Assembly: GCF_016612995.1 (NCBI RefSeq)
Contig: NZ_JAEOAH010000031.1
Span: forward strand, 1-64,000
Reading direction: 5' to 3'
DNA: 64,000 nt
Source of the DNA: Viridibacillus soli
GTDB lineage: Bacteria > Bacillota > Bacilli > Bacillales_A > Planococcaceae
Below, piece after piece: positions 46,598 through 56,843 of this stretch. The position numbers were made by a program, and so were the translations under genes. The first letter of the stretch is position 1, and each line of letters begins with the position of its first letter. The notes under the pieces are model-generated. The model searched no databases. It had not been told where the DNA came from and was given only the letters and a program-made list of their open reading frames with translations.

Positions 46598-47699
46598 TGT
46601 TCAGATTCAATTCCTTTATAAATCTTAAATCACGCCCAAGATTTAAAGATTCTTCTGATTTATATCCTATCCCCGAAACATCAAGTACAATTTCACTATC
46701 AAAACTAATTTTTAATTTTTCTTCGACATTTTAATCATTTAAATGACCTGAAAAAAAGGCTCATAATCCTAAAGAGTTGGCTACTAGAAAACAGGTTTGA
46801 CTTAAATGCCCCATATCCATCATAAGGACTCTATAAGTTCTAGGACTTTGATATTTCCACATGGACCTTTCCACACAAGCAGTATAAAAGAATAATACAG
46901 AAGCACCTTTAACATAATATTGTCCTGCAGCCATATCAACAACAGTATCAATCATGTCTTGTTTATTGATAACTTCAAGTTCATGATTTTCTACAGAGTA
47001 ATGATATAAACCATTTGCTATACCTTTTACATTTAATACAACTGGGTAAACTTCAATTGGGTGTCTACATCCTCCTGAACTATGCCAACTTCGTATTTAC
47101 AACTTTGTACACCAAAAGCTAGATATAATAGGGTAAAAAATCATTTAAAGAAACAGATTCATCATTAAATGAACGTATTGTCTGACGTTCTAGTAAGGTT
47201 TCTAAAAATCCTTTTTCATTATTAAAAGATGGATTGGGTAATTTAACTTTTTCTGAGCTATCAATACTTTTATATATGTTAGGTGGAGACTCTTTTTTTC
47301 TTTTAATACTTAGCCTTTTATATTGCTCATTTTTATTCATATAGTGATCTTTATGTAGAAGACGGAAATTATAATGAAAATATTTACTAGAAGAACCCCA
47401 TGTGTCCCAAAGTTCTAATTGACCTTCTTGTTTATGTTCTACCGTATCAATTTGAATTAAAATTTTGGATTCTATTAATTGAAATAAAGCACTTTTTAAA
47501 AATTCTTCAGAAAAGTTATCTTTTTGATTCAATAAAGTAAGAATTTCATTTTCTTCTTTCCAATTTGAAAATAGATCAATAATAGGATAGATTGATGAAT
47601 CTATGCTCCATTGTTCGTGATTTATATAATCATCACAAACGAAATATCCATTTTTCCAAAAAACACTAAATTACCATTAACTTTTAATAACATTTTCAT
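46588..47699 (-). pseudogene. broken SagB-type nitroreductase-fold dehydrogenase
   Basis: Blocks of a SagB/McbC-type oxidoreductase are spread over three frames: NGYFVCDDYINHEQW ... WGSSSKYFHYNFRLLHK ... LPNPSFNNEKGFLETLLERQTIRSFNDE, then SSGGCRHPIEVYPVVLNVKGIANGLYHYSVE, AAGQYYVKGASVLFFYTACVERSMWKY and finally FDSEIVLDVSGIGYK. SagB enzymes oxidise azolines to azoles in thiazole/oxazole-modified peptides. Frameshifts near 47665, 47120 and 46745 inactivate it. AGGAGA still precedes the original start. Confidence 0.75.
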
Positions 47700-47734
47700 T
47701 CTCCTATTTAATTAGTTATTTATATAATAAAGCA

Positions 47735-47764
47735 ATGGCTGGCATTAGATATAATGCCAGCCAT
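47735..47764 (-). terminator. hairpin between a short open frame and the SagB-like remnant
   Basis: An 11-bp perfect stem (ATGGCTGGCAT and complement) with an 8-nt loop and a weak T-rich tail on the minus strand. It could be a leaky terminator of the kind seen between precursor peptide and enzyme genes. Confidence 0.55.
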
Positions 47765-47775
47765 CAAAACTTTGT

Positions 47776-47859
47776 TTAGTTGTTTTTAAGAGATATTTCA
47801 CCATATTCTTCGTCCATACATTGATCGTATTCACTTTCAAATGGTTTGAAAATAGTCAT
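47776..47859 (-). CDS. possible 27-residue peptide
   Basis: Open frame TIFKPFESEYDQCMDEEYGE then ISLKNN: acidic, one Cys, no ribosome-binding site seen. The only argument for it is position: it lies upstream of a hairpin and the SagB-like remnant, where a precursor peptide would be. The sequence lacks a Cys/Ser/Thr-rich core. Confidence 0.25.
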   Translation of the reverse strand: MTIFKPFESEYDQCMDEEYGEISLKNN

Positions 47860-48384
47860 ATATAACAACTGCACATGTTTAATATATCCATTATTTCACT
47901 TTAATACCTTTTTGTAAAGTTTTATATCAGAATAGTCTGAAATACAAGGCGAACTACTTAGTTAGGTATAATAACTAGGATCATTCCTTTTCATTTGATA
48001 ATATGATAGTTAGATAGAATTAGACAATAATACTGAAGTTCTTATGTCATCAATTTCCCGTTTTTTGTTAGTAATGAAAGAAGAAAATAAATAGAATATC
48101 TTCTTTTAGGAAGAGTGCTTTGCAATTTATCCACCCCCTTCTAACAAACATATTCTACAGTAAAAAGAAATTAAAGCTTCATGACATACTACAACCATTA
48201 TCATTATCAATGAATTAAAAAAAGATGACTCCTGTTCAATACAGAAATCATCCTCTTCAGACTGCCTAGCTTTTTTTAAATGTCCATTACAAATAGTACA
48301 TTTCACTTTAGGGTTGTGGTCATTTTTACTTGTTATAAGGCTCTATTAAAGCCTATTGTTCATAATTAATCAAAAAAGCGCCCA
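47860..48384. other. intergenic interval
   Basis: Minus-strand 48115-48350 contains an open frame with CTICNGHLKKARQ and further Cys residues but no start codon with a ribosome-binding site; it may be a remnant. Nothing else is supported. Confidence 0.4.
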
Positions 48385-49191
48385 TTAGTTGGGGTAAAGG
48401 CAACTTATTTCCTTATTATTATCCGAAAGAATATCGTTTTGAACCCAATCTTCAATTAACTTGTTGAAAAAATCAGGTTTAGCTAAAGAAATTCCATGTC
48501 CTACTTTAGGAAGAATAATACCTTTGCAATTTGAATTACTTTTTACTATATCAACCAATGATTTTTTCATTATGCTTCTTTCTTTTTCACCAACTGTGAC
48601 TAATATTTTACTACTGGAATTCTTAAAATTATTCGGTATTTTAAACGCCATGTTTTCTTCCATTATTCTAACAAAGGAAGCTTTATTTAAATGGCAACAC
48701 TCTTGATAGTATGTTTCAAAATAATTTTCATCTATGTACATAGATTTTGCTTGTATTTTTGAAAATGTTTTATTTTTAACAAGTGGGTAAGTTAAAGTTA
48801 GGGATTTAGTAAGCATTTTCGAAAAGGGGATCGGTCTAACTAATGCACTATTAATAATAGCGTAATCTATTAAATAAGGTCTCATGCTAAGTATAGAAAT
48901 TAATACTTGTGCACCTAATGAGAAACCAATTGCAATTACCGGTTTACCTTTACTTTTTTCTTCAATTAATTGGATGATTTTTTCTGCACAAAGGTTAATT
49001 GTAAATAATTTTTCATTACTACTTTTTCCATGTTCGGGCATATCAGGAACTAAACAATGATAGTTAGAGAAATACTCTACTTGTTTATCCCACATCCATC
49101 CACTAACCCCTCCTCCATGTATAAAAACCATAAGAGGCAAGTTAATATCTCCGTATTCTTTATACTGTAGTACCAATTGTTTCACCACCAT
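48385..49191 (-). CDS. alpha/beta hydrolase
   Basis: A 268-residue alpha/beta hydrolase. The oxyanion strand is MVFIHGGGVSGWMWDKQ, the nucleophile elbow is AIGFSLGAQ (GxSxG, Ser about residue 95), and the His is in LPKVGHGISLAKPD; the acid is probably in the VTVGEKE strand region. The substrate is unknown. It is near the SagB remnant and the MFS gene and may have belonged to the same cluster. The start lacks a strong ribosome-binding site. Confidence 0.82.
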   Translation of the reverse strand: MVVKQLVLQYKEYGDINLPLMVFIHGGGVSGWMWDKQVEYFSNYHCLVPDMPEHGKSSNEKLFTINLCAEKIIQLIEEKSKGKPVIAIGFSLGAQVLISILSMRPYLIDYAIINSALVRPIPFSKMLTKSLTLTYPLVKNKTFSKIQAKSMYIDENYFETYYQECCHLNKASFVRIMEENMAFKIPNNFKNSSSKILVTVGEKERSIMKKSLVDIVKSNSNCKGIILPKVGHGISLAKPDFFNKLIEDWVQNDILSDNNKEISCLYPN

Positions 49192-50093
49192 TCTAAATAA
49201 GCATTCTTTTTGTTTATTTATGGTAATAACTTTGACTAACTACTTCGTTTGAATGAGTATTTCTTTCTTTTCATAGCAGATAATTTGATATTATAAGTGG
49301 CATTGATTGAGAAAAGCTACTATTAATAATCATTAAAGTGTTTCTAAACATATATACGAAAACACCCCTGTTAAATATAAGCCTATTAAAACATACAATT
49401 AAGCTATGGTTTGTAAGAGGCATTATATTGAGGGTATTAAAAGATATGGACTCGACTGTCATTTTTCACTTCAAAAATATGAAATATTTACACAATAAAT
49501 TCCCTACTGCAATTGAATATATTTGTAATTTATGATGTGTTTGTTCAATAACTGTTCGACGCCTTATTTAAAAATTGGGCAGTTAGAACACAAAAGGAAC
49601 CTAATGAATTTGAATAGTGGAAAATTTAATTCAAATTATAGGTTCCTTCCATCATTTAATGTTGACTAGTAAATCTGGATTCCTATGTGAATCGAAAAGC
49701 GATTAATAGCGTGATAATGCAGAGAACCATTAATGAAAAATAAGCAACTTGAATGTAGAAATTCAGCGAAATCACAACGAAAAAGGTCGTCAAAAATACG
49801 ATTGAACCCTGATTAAAAAATCATTCTTATGCATGCAACACGCCCATGGAATCCATCAGCCGTTGTCATTTGTTGAATGGCTTTATAAAATAGCATTCTC
49901 CAAATATGATTTCTTTAAATTTCGACAGATATGTTCAAATTATGTCACAATATACGAAATTTCTACTTTATGTGACATCTATCACTATCTACTATATCAA
50001 GCTCTGTTGTACATTAACGTTAATAGATGGTTTGTTCCACCTTTATGCTTGCGTTCATGCCATTACATTACAACTAAAGGGGAAAATTTTACA
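49192..50093. other. long intergenic stretch with a membrane-protein remnant
   Basis: Minus-strand 49693-49812 encodes NQGSIVFLTTFFVVISLNF ... LIAFRFT then stop, two membrane helices with no start, probably the tail of a lost permease. A long hairpin lies at 49595-49652 (AGGAACCTAATGAATTTGAAT pairing with ATTCAAATTATAGGTTCCT). The rest shows nothing. Confidence 0.45.
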
Positions 50094-50942
50094 ATGACTA
50101 AGAAGATTGCTTGGGTTACTGATACAGCAGCACTGCTAAACGAGACATTTATTGAGAAGTATAATGTGCATGTTTTGCCATTAAATATAGTGTTTGTTGA
50201 AGGCGCTTTCAGAGAAACCGTTGATATGACACATGATGAATTTTATGACAAACTTCGCTCTGCTAAAGTACATCCAAAAACATCGCAGCCGGCTCTCGGC
50301 GAAATGGTCGCGCTTTACGAAAAATTAAAAGCAGAGGGCTATGACTGCGCAGTGGCAGTTCATACTTCTAGTGATCTATCAGGAACATACCAAAGCTCAC
50401 AAACTGCTGCTCAAATGGCCAATTTCAAAGTTTACTCAATCGATTCAAAAATCGGCTCATATCCGATGGGTAAAATGATCAAAGAAGGAATTGCGATGGT
50501 AGCAGCAGGTCAAGACGTAGAGAAAGTTGTTGCTCATATTGAAAGGATGAAGGACAACGCTGAGTTATCCTTCATTCCTTCCAGTTTAGATCAGCTGCAT
50601 AAAAGTGGCAGAGTATCTGGTACGAAAGCATTCTTAAGTAATTTACTAAACATTAAAGTAATCATTTCATTCGATAACGGGAAAGTAGTTATGAAGGAAA
50701 AGGTCCGTGCAGATAAAAGAGCGAAAAAATATGTAACTGACCTACTTCGCAACGATATGAAAAAAGCTGATATAAACGAAGTAGCTGTTATCAATTGTAA
50801 TAATGATGCAGACGCTCAAATTTGGAAAGATGAACTATTACAAGAATTCCCCAAGCTTAAAGTATTAGTACTACCACTTAGCGCATGTGTTGGTGTGCAT
50901 GCTGGCGAAGGTACAACTGGACTTAGCTGGGTGAAATGCTAA
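50094..50942 (+). CDS. DegV-family fatty-acid-binding protein (FakB-like)
   Basis: A 282-residue DegV/FakB protein. ITDTA-type opening (AWVTDTAALLNETF), PKTSQPALGEM, AVAVHTSSDLSGTYQSS and SLDQLHKSGRVSG are the family blocks that bind a fatty acid carboxylate. FakB presents fatty acids to the kinase FakA for phosphorylation and entry into phospholipid synthesis. The frame is open far upstream, but the ATG at 50094 has AAAGGGGAAA and gives the family N-terminus. It has its own terminator. Confidence 0.92.
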   Translation: MTKKIAWVTDTAALLNETFIEKYNVHVLPLNIVFVEGAFRETVDMTHDEFYDKLRSAKVHPKTSQPALGEMVALYEKLKAEGYDCAVAVHTSSDLSGTYQSSQTAAQMANFKVYSIDSKIGSYPMGKMIKEGIAMVAAGQDVEKVVAHIERMKDNAELSFIPSSLDQLHKSGRVSGTKAFLSNLLNIKVIISFDNGKVVMKEKVRADKRAKKYVTDLLRNDMKKADINEVAVINCNNDADAQIWKDELLQEFPKLKVLVLPLSACVGVHAGEGTTGLSWVKC

Positions 50943-50950
50943 GAATTAAT

Positions 50951-51003
50951 AATAGGCCACTGTTTAGCATTTCATCTTAGATGCTAACAGTGGCCTATTT
51001 TTC
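50951..51003 (+). terminator. terminator of the degV-type gene
   Basis: AATAGGCCACTGTTTAGCAT pairs with ATGCTAACAGTGGCCTATT (one bulge), 10-nt loop, then Ts. Confidence 0.88.
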
Positions 51004-51686
51004 ACTCTTTTTACATACCGCTTGATTGGCTTCTCTTACATTTCATTCGATCATATTCCTGCCAGTTATTTGCACGACAGATTCCTTCTACTTGTTTCTC
51101 GAAAATCCAAGTATAAAGAAATCCCGCATTTTTTTCGTCCTCGATTAGTTGAGAACCCAAACAAATATTCTAGAACAAAAAGGACATTAAATTAAAACCA
51201 CCCGATTGAATTCTCGGACCCGGTACATAAGTAAGTGACGTAATTATATACTATAAAAGAGCAATAGAAATGCTAGCCCAAACAGCTGGCGTACTCAATT
51301 TGGTGGCAATTGAACTGGACGTTGCAGATATTATTCGTAAAATCTCAAAATTAAGCTCAAACGAAAAATAACGTGTCATTACTCATTTCAAGACATCGTA
51401 AAATTGGACGAATCCTATTTCCTTTATTCGGAGAAACAAACTAAAATGAAATAACGGTACAAAACTGGATTCATCCGTGAAGGAATTGCATAATTCTCTT
51501 GGAAAGTATAATATAGTAGTGTGAAAATTTTGTTAAAAAAGAAGGATTTATGGTATTTTCTCTAGAATCATAGAAGCAAGATAAGTAAAAAATTGCTTAG
51601 AGGTTATTTAAATAATGGGCAGATTTCTTGAAGAAGGATTATTCTCAATAAATTCAGGAAGTTAAGGGTATCTAGGAGGCAGAAAT
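51004..51686. other. intergenic stretch, only a possible short remnant
   Basis: Around 51257-51371 two frames together give AQTAGVLN and VAIELDVADIIRKISKL, a possible frameshifted gene tail I cannot name. The VanW promoter probably lies in the last 200 bp. No other feature. Confidence 0.4.
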
Positions 51687-52514
51687 ATGGAATCACTAAA
51701 GCCAATAAAAAGAAGCAAAATTCGAATCTATTTTGGGAAGAAATACTACCGTTTTAAAAGATACACAGATTGGTACTTGGGTAGTACAAAATATGCAACA
51801 AAAAAAGATAACAATCTCTTTCAACATGTGATTTTTACCCATCGCACATTTCTCCTTCGTGAACTGAAGGATGTAGATATGTGGTTGCAACATAATAAAA
51901 TAAAAAACCTCAAAATTGCGACCAACAAACTTAATGGAGTAACCATCCGACCTGGAGAAACATTCTCCTATTGGCGTTTACTTGGCGATATAACGAAAAG
52001 AAAAGGATACGTAGATGGCATGATTCTACATTATGGAAAGGTCCAAACGGGGGTAGGCGGTGGGTTGTGTCAATTATCTAATTTAATATATTGGATGACA
52101 ATACACACACCATTAACCATTACACAAAGACACCGTCACAGTTACGATGTTTTTCCCGATTCAAATCGTACACAGCCTTTCGGAAGCGGAGCAACGTGTG
52201 CTTATAACTACCTCGATTTACAAATTAAAAACGATACAAATAGTATCTATCAATTAGTTGTATATTTAACTGACACACATCTAGTTGGAGAATGGCGGGC
52301 AGACGTTCCTACCATTCGAACTTATGCAGTATATGAAAAAGAGCATGCTATCACACTTGAATTTTGGGGAGGATATGTCAGACACAATAAAATTCACCGC
52401 AAAGTATTCAACATTGAGCAAAAACAAATTGATGATGAATTTATTACAGAGAACCATGCCATTATGATGTACGAACCATTGCTGGCAGAACCGTCCAACC
52501 CTAAAGAAAAATGA
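51687..52514 (+). CDS. VanW-family protein
   Basis: A 275-residue protein with the VanW domain: NGVTIRPGETFSYWRLLGDITKRKGYVDGMI, GVGGGLCQLSNLIYWM and FPDSNRTQPFGSGATCAYNYLDL. It resembles the stand-alone VanW proteins of Bacillales; the biochemical role is not established, though the family is tied to cell-wall and glycopeptide gene clusters. No signal peptide is obvious. GGAGGC precedes the ATG. Confidence 0.88.
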   Translation: MESLKPIKRSKIRIYFGKKYYRFKRYTDWYLGSTKYATKKDNNLFQHVIFTHRTFLLRELKDVDMWLQHNKIKNLKIATNKLNGVTIRPGETFSYWRLLGDITKRKGYVDGMILHYGKVQTGVGGGLCQLSNLIYWMTIHTPLTITQRHRHSYDVFPDSNRTQPFGSGATCAYNYLDLQIKNDTNSIYQLVVYLTDTHLVGEWRADVPTIRTYAVYEKEHAITLEFWGGYVRHNKIHRKVFNIEQKQIDDEFITENHAIMMYEPLLAEPSNPKEK

Positions 52515-52773
52515 TCTGAGGGAACTTTCATTACAGCATTTTATTTCAAAGATCTATAAATATGATATAGTCTATTGATGATATTATATTTACTATTGGG
52601 TGCGTTTGTTGAACATTTGCTACCCACTAGATTGAAAAAAAAAGTATGAGAATATCCTGTCTTATGCTTCTTATTTCGTTCAAATACAAAATTGAAGAGA
52701 AAAAGTTTTTTCAATAAAGTACAGTAGATGTAAGTAAAGTGTTTTTAAAATTAGAAACTTAGGAGAATAGAAT

Positions 52774-53232
52774 ATGACTCAAAATGGAATTGTCTTAGTT
52801 GTAAGTGTATCGATCATAAAAAATAATGAAGTTTTGATGATTAAGGAAAATAAACCATCTGTTATTAATAAGTGGAATTTTCCATCTGGACGAATTGAAC
52901 AAGGGGAAGATATTCTGATTGCTGCTTGTAGAGAAGTAAAAGAAGAAACAGGATTAGATGTAAAACTTTCTAAAACAACTGGTATATACAATTTCATAAG
53001 TAGTACAAATCATCAAGTTATTCTATTTCATTTTGTAGGTGATATTATAGCTGGCTCATTGAAGTTAGAAGAGCCTGAAATTATAGACAGCAAGTGGATT
53101 CCTATACCTGAACTTTTGAAATTGGATAACGGGAAACTTCGTAACGCTGGCACTATAAAACAAATAGCAGAGGCATTGTTAAGTCAAAAATTCCATCCTT
53201 TAACTTTCTTTAAAGAACAATTAATTACATGA
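52774..53232 (+). CDS. Nudix hydrolase
   Basis: A 152-residue Nudix protein. The box is complete: G-RIEQG-E-DILIAAC-REVKEETGLD (Gx5Ex7REVxEExG). It hydrolyses a nucleoside-diphosphate-linked substrate such as an oxidised nucleotide or NDP-sugar; which one cannot be told. It starts with ATG after AGGAGA. Confidence 0.9.
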   Translation: MTQNGIVLVVSVSIIKNNEVLMIKENKPSVINKWNFPSGRIEQGEDILIAACREVKEETGLDVKLSKTTGIYNFISSTNHQVILFHFVGDIIAGSLKLEEPEIIDSKWIPIPELLKLDNGKLRNAGTIKQIAEALLSQKFHPLTFFKEQLIT

Positions 53233-53293
53233 GTGATTTTTTCTTTTTATATAAATCTTGGCAATCTTTGAGTTGCTCAGTTTTAAGTTATAG

Positions 53294-53836
53294 TTAAACT
53301 AAACTGCTCTTTAAATTTTCCTTGTGCTCAATTGATAACTGAATTAATTTAAAATCACCTTTCTTAATTAATTCAGTTACATGGTTGAACTCCTTCCATG
53401 CCAAATCATACATCTCTTGATTAATAGTTCCGTCAGTCAGGGCTTCTTCGATTTCATCTATATCCTTATGTATTATTTCCCCTGAAGGTAATAACACAAT
53501 ATCTAAAAATAAATCATCTACCCAAGGAATACCTTTTTCAATGCCACATTCTAAACATACATCGATGTACCATTGCACAATGTTACCTTCACTATCAAAC
53601 ATCGTTGTAACGGTATGATTTTTGTTCTGTGGAAACTGTTGAAGCCACATATACCCATCGTCAACAATACAAATTCTTTGTTCATTATAGGTTATCCATA
53701 AAGGATCACTTACTTTTTCTACACTTAACAAAGAAAGATACCCTTTAAATTCCTTAGAATCAATATAGGACTGTGCATATTTTCTTTGCAACACTCTTCC
53801 CCAATCTGAACGATCTCCATATCTTCTTTTTATCAT
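53294..53836 (-). CDS. DUF402-domain phosphohydrolase-like protein
   Basis: 180 residues with the DUF402 core: VDDGYMWLQQFPQNKNHTVTTMFDSEGNIVQWYIDVC then VDDLFLDIVLLPSGEI and DIDEIEEALTDGTI. DUF402 proteins (FomD/Ntdp type) are metal-dependent nucleoside di/triphosphate or nucleotide-ester hydrolases. Acidic residues for metal binding are present. It lies 48 bp downstream of a PP2C gene on the same strand. Confidence 0.82.
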   Translation of the reverse strand: MIKRRYGDRSDWGRVLQRKYAQSYIDSKEFKGYLSLLSVEKVSDPLWITYNEQRICIVDDGYMWLQQFPQNKNHTVTTMFDSEGNIVQWYIDVCLECGIEKGIPWVDDLFLDIVLLPSGEIIHKDIDEIEEALTDGTINQEMYDLAWKEFNHVTELIKKGDFKLIQLSIEHKENLKSSLV

Positions 53837-53883
53837 GATGATCTCCTTTTTAATTGTACTTTTTTAATTCATCATTTACTCCT

Positions 53884-54696
53884 TTACAAATTACTTGGTT
53901 GACTAGCTACTTCCTGAACATTAATGATCCAAGAAATTATGGTAGTACTATCCCTAACATGATGTTGTTCTATTTCTTTTAATAAGCGCCAAACACCAGT
54001 CTCAATGGTTTCCTTTTCAAACTGCTTTTTAATCATTAGTGGATTTTGAAAATCGACACCTGGGCATTCAGTTAATCCATCAGTTGTTAGAAATAAATGA
54101 TTGATGCCTTGTCTCAGTTCCCTTTTACCCGTGCTATAACACGGAACAGGTAATTCGAACGTATTGACTTGCCCTACCCATTCATAAAAACTCCGTTGAT
54201 TTAACTGAATTTGCCCCATCTTCAGCAGCTCTTCATTAAACAAATGTACTATACAATCACCTACCGAGAACCACCAAAGAAATTTGTCCTTTCGGATAAC
54301 GATTAAGCATGCTGTCTCTCCTTGTACGTTGCAACAATCTACTAAAAAATTCGGATTTTGAAATATTTCTAAAATGAGTTCATCCATCTTTTGCAAAGCA
54401 ACGCTAACAGAAAAGTTTAATGTATTTTGAATACGGGACTTTTCATATTCAAACTGTTTTAGAACTAACTCTGCACTCTCAGCTGAATTATGAGCATCTA
54501 AAATCATCACAATTTCCCAATCCTGAAGAACATTTGACCAAATTAAACAACCATCTTCGTTTTTATATTGACCTGCAGAGGAATTGCCACCAAATCTTCC
54601 AATTACTATATCATTAATTTTCTCGATATTTGGCATGTCTACATAATTTTTTTGACTCCCCACCCAGCTTAATTCCGAAGTACCATTATTCTTCAC
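53884..54696 (-). CDS. PP2C-type serine/threonine phosphatase-like protein
   Basis: A 270-residue PP2C-like protein: AGQYKNEDGCLIW (NED motif), MILDAHN (in place of DGHG), TACLIVIRKDKFLWWFSVGDC, FLTTDGLTE and HVRDSTTIIS. The metal-binding Asp residues are kept, though DAHN instead of DGHG and DSTT instead of DNxT are variants. It starts with GTG, overlapping the original end of the HIT gene by 11 nt, which points to translational coupling. Confidence 0.75.
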   Translation of the reverse strand: MKNNGTSELSWVGSQKNYVDMPNIEKINDIVIGRFGGNSSAGQYKNEDGCLIWSNVLQDWEIVMILDAHNSAESAELVLKQFEYEKSRIQNTLNFSVSVALQKMDELILEIFQNPNFLVDCCNVQGETACLIVIRKDKFLWWFSVGDCIVHLFNEELLKMGQIQLNQRSFYEWVGQVNTFELPVPCYSTGKRELRQGINHLFLTTDGLTECPGVDFQNPLMIKKQFEKETIETGVWRLLKEIEQHHVRDSTTIISWIINVQEVASQPSNL

Positions 54697-55142
54697 GTGA
54701 GGTCTCTATTAAATACTCTCTAATACGATCACAAACTTCATTTATTTCATCTCCTATACCTTTGGGAGCCCCTGCCCATTCGTTTAATCCCATAGGACTC
54801 CAAAATTCCTTTGGTGTGTCCGGATAACGAGGAACGACATGCATGCAGATGCGATACAGAATTGCCAGAAACCATCGAATAGATGTGTTCAGCTCCTTCT
54901 ACTTCTGTTAAAGCCCTACTAACTCTAGCCATTATTAAACCAAATGCTTTAGCTTCATCTGTAGTCATATCTCCAATTTCAGGAGCATGTCTCTTTAAGT
55001 CAATCATCAGATGACCTAGATAAGTTGGATTTGAACCTTTGTCTATATGCCCTACATAAACTAAATCATCTTCATAAATCCTAGTTCCAGCAGTGAGAAT
55101 CTTACCTCTATGTTTACTACAAATAAAACAGTCTTGACTCAT
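54686..55142 (-). pseudogene. HIT-family hydrolase with frameshift in the active site
   Basis: From 55142 the frame gives QDCFICSKHRGKIL ... TYLGHLMIDLKRH ... SMVSGNSVSHLH, a HIT nucleotide hydrolase. At the histidine triad the frame breaks at about 54840: the open frame runs into unrelated HACRSSLSGHTKG, while the shifted frame resumes MHVVPRYPDTPKEFWSPMGL ... CDRIREYLIETS and stops at 54686. Loss of two bases (or gain of one) inside HLHMH explains this. The result is a dead HIT protein unless it is a sequencing error. A real start follows AGGGGGT. Confidence 0.78.
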
Positions 55143-55169
55143 GAAATACCCCCTAAGTATAAATAACAA

Positions 55170-55642
55170 AATAAACCATACATCCCTTATTATACAATTG
55201 TAATCTATTTACGAATTTATGTATATATGATAGTTTCTCAGTTTAGAATCTGATCCAAGCTAATCTCTCGGCATTAAAAACTAAATCAATTATTGTCTGG
55301 CAAACCCTAATTACTTCTTCAAGGGTTAGATAGTAGTTAGAGCTAATAAAGCTCTGAGTTATATAGTTTACCAGGCGTGTTTATTAACCATTACTATTAA
55401 AGTGGTAGGTTGATATCCGCTACGGGATGCTCGCTTTCCGCGGGCAAACACCGAGCCGCTTCCTTCGCTACAATCAATAAAAAAATGTAGTAACATTCGT
55501 TAGTATTGAACATAAAAAACCATTTTAACGCAAACTAACAACCTAATATTCCCCTAATCAACACACCTGTATAATTTACACAACTAAAAAAGCACCGAAT
55601 TATGGAGATATATTGCATAAATCCATAATCCAGTACCTGTTC
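55170..55642. other. intergenic stretch with a GC-rich interspersed repeat
   Basis: No gene supported. 55411-55470 (GATATCCGCTACGGGATGCT then CGCTTTCCGCGGGC) is far more GC-rich than the surroundings and resembles an interspersed repeat seen in Bacillaceae and Planococcaceae genomes. A hairpin ATTATGGA...TCCATAAT at about 55600-55630 lies after lytH but lacks a T-run. Confidence 0.5.
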
Positions 55643-56638
55643 CTATATTTTTTTTGTACTTTTTTCTACTTTTTCCCAAATCTTTAGTGAAGGAAACGGG
55701 TCAAAAGCCCATTCATTTTTTCCGTTGTATTTATACATACCGTAATGTAAATGAGGAGGAAATTTACCAGAAGTCCCTTTTTTTCCATATCCAGAACTTC
55801 CTACATAACCAATTACGGTTCCTGGCTCAATGACATCACCCACTTTTACCCCTTTTTCAAAACTTGATAAATGGGCGTAATAGTGATACGTATTATTATT
55901 GTCTCGTATGCCCATTCTCCAGCCACCAAAATCGTTCCACCCCATAATCTCAACAAGACCATATGTAGCAGATTTTACTGGAACACCATAAGAGGCAAAT
56001 AAATCTGTACCTTCATGAATCCTGCGTCCTCCCCAGCCTCTTGAGTCTCCCCAAGTACTTCGATAACTATAATCATGTTTAATGGAAAGTACGAAAGCTC
56101 GCTCATCTAAATTCAGCGTTCCAAATTTTTTATAAATTTTCGCGTTCGCAATGATTTGATCTATAGTTTTATCGGCCTGATAATATTCTTTTAGCGCACG
56201 TTTAAAATCTTTTTCATCAGGGCCAAATTCACTCAAGTATTCAGCCATCGTAAACATTACGTCATCATCATTTTGCAAATCTGCTTTACCATCGTGGTTT
56301 CCATCAGAACCATTTCCTCCAAAAAAAGCAATGGATGTTAAGTTTGTATCATCCTTAATAGGATTAAGTGCACCTGTCCAATAATCATCTGAAAATTGTA
56401 TAGCTACCACACTTTCCCTTTTAGGTATGTCGCTACGAACTTGTTGAATGTTTCGTTCATATTGGTCAACTGCAGCTAAATAGTACCAAGGCAATGCGTT
56501 ATTTGAGTAGTTCACATAATATTCCATGCGCTTTTCTAAAATTTGCTCTCGCGATGGTTCTTCAGCAGCTGAAACAACGGCGGAAAAAAGAAAGAACAAT
56601 GTGCTTAAGTAAAGCATGAATCGAAGCCATTGACTCAA
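55643..56638 (-). CDS. lytH: spore L-Ala-D-Glu endopeptidase LytH, M23 family
   Basis: A 331-residue exported M23 zinc peptidase. Signal peptide about 1-24 (SAVVSAAEE), then a family-specific domain (NALPWYYLAAVDQYERNI ... FFGGNGSDGNHDGKADL ... DDVMFTMAEYL), then the LytM-type catalytic domain with RRIHEGTDLFA (HxxxD), YHYYAHLSSF and PPHLHYGMY (HxH). Colinear along its length with Bacillus LytH/YunA, which trims tetrapeptide side chains to L-Ala in spore cortex peptidoglycan in the mother cell. A sigma-K promoter is expected but not located. Confidence 0.85.
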   Translation of the reverse strand: MSQWLRFMLYLSTLFFLFSAVVSAAEEPSREQILEKRMEYYVNYSNNALPWYYLAAVDQYERNIQQVRSDIPKRESVVAIQFSDDYWTGALNPIKDDTNLTSIAFFGGNGSDGNHDGKADLQNDDDVMFTMAEYLSEFGPDEKDFKRALKEYYQADKTIDQIIANAKIYKKFGTLNLDERAFVLSIKHDYSYRSTWGDSRGWGGRRIHEGTDLFASYGVPVKSATYGLVEIMGWNDFGGWRMGIRDNNNTYHYYAHLSSFEKGVKVGDVIEPGTVIGYVGSSGYGKKGTSGKFPPHLHYGMYKYNGKNEWAFDPFPSLKIWEKVEKSTKKI

Positions 56639-56843
56639 GCTAAAATACCTCCTTTTTTTATTCTCAAATTAGTTTCCCCACTTAAAATGGTTTCATGAAT
56701 CTAAAATAATTCACTGCTGAAAATTTTTCTGTATACAATAATCTAAACTGCAATCGACAGTGTTTTGATCAACTAAAAATGATTTCTTTCTTAATTAAAA
56801 AACGACTGTCAATTATACAGCCGCTTTATATTTAAAAAATTTT

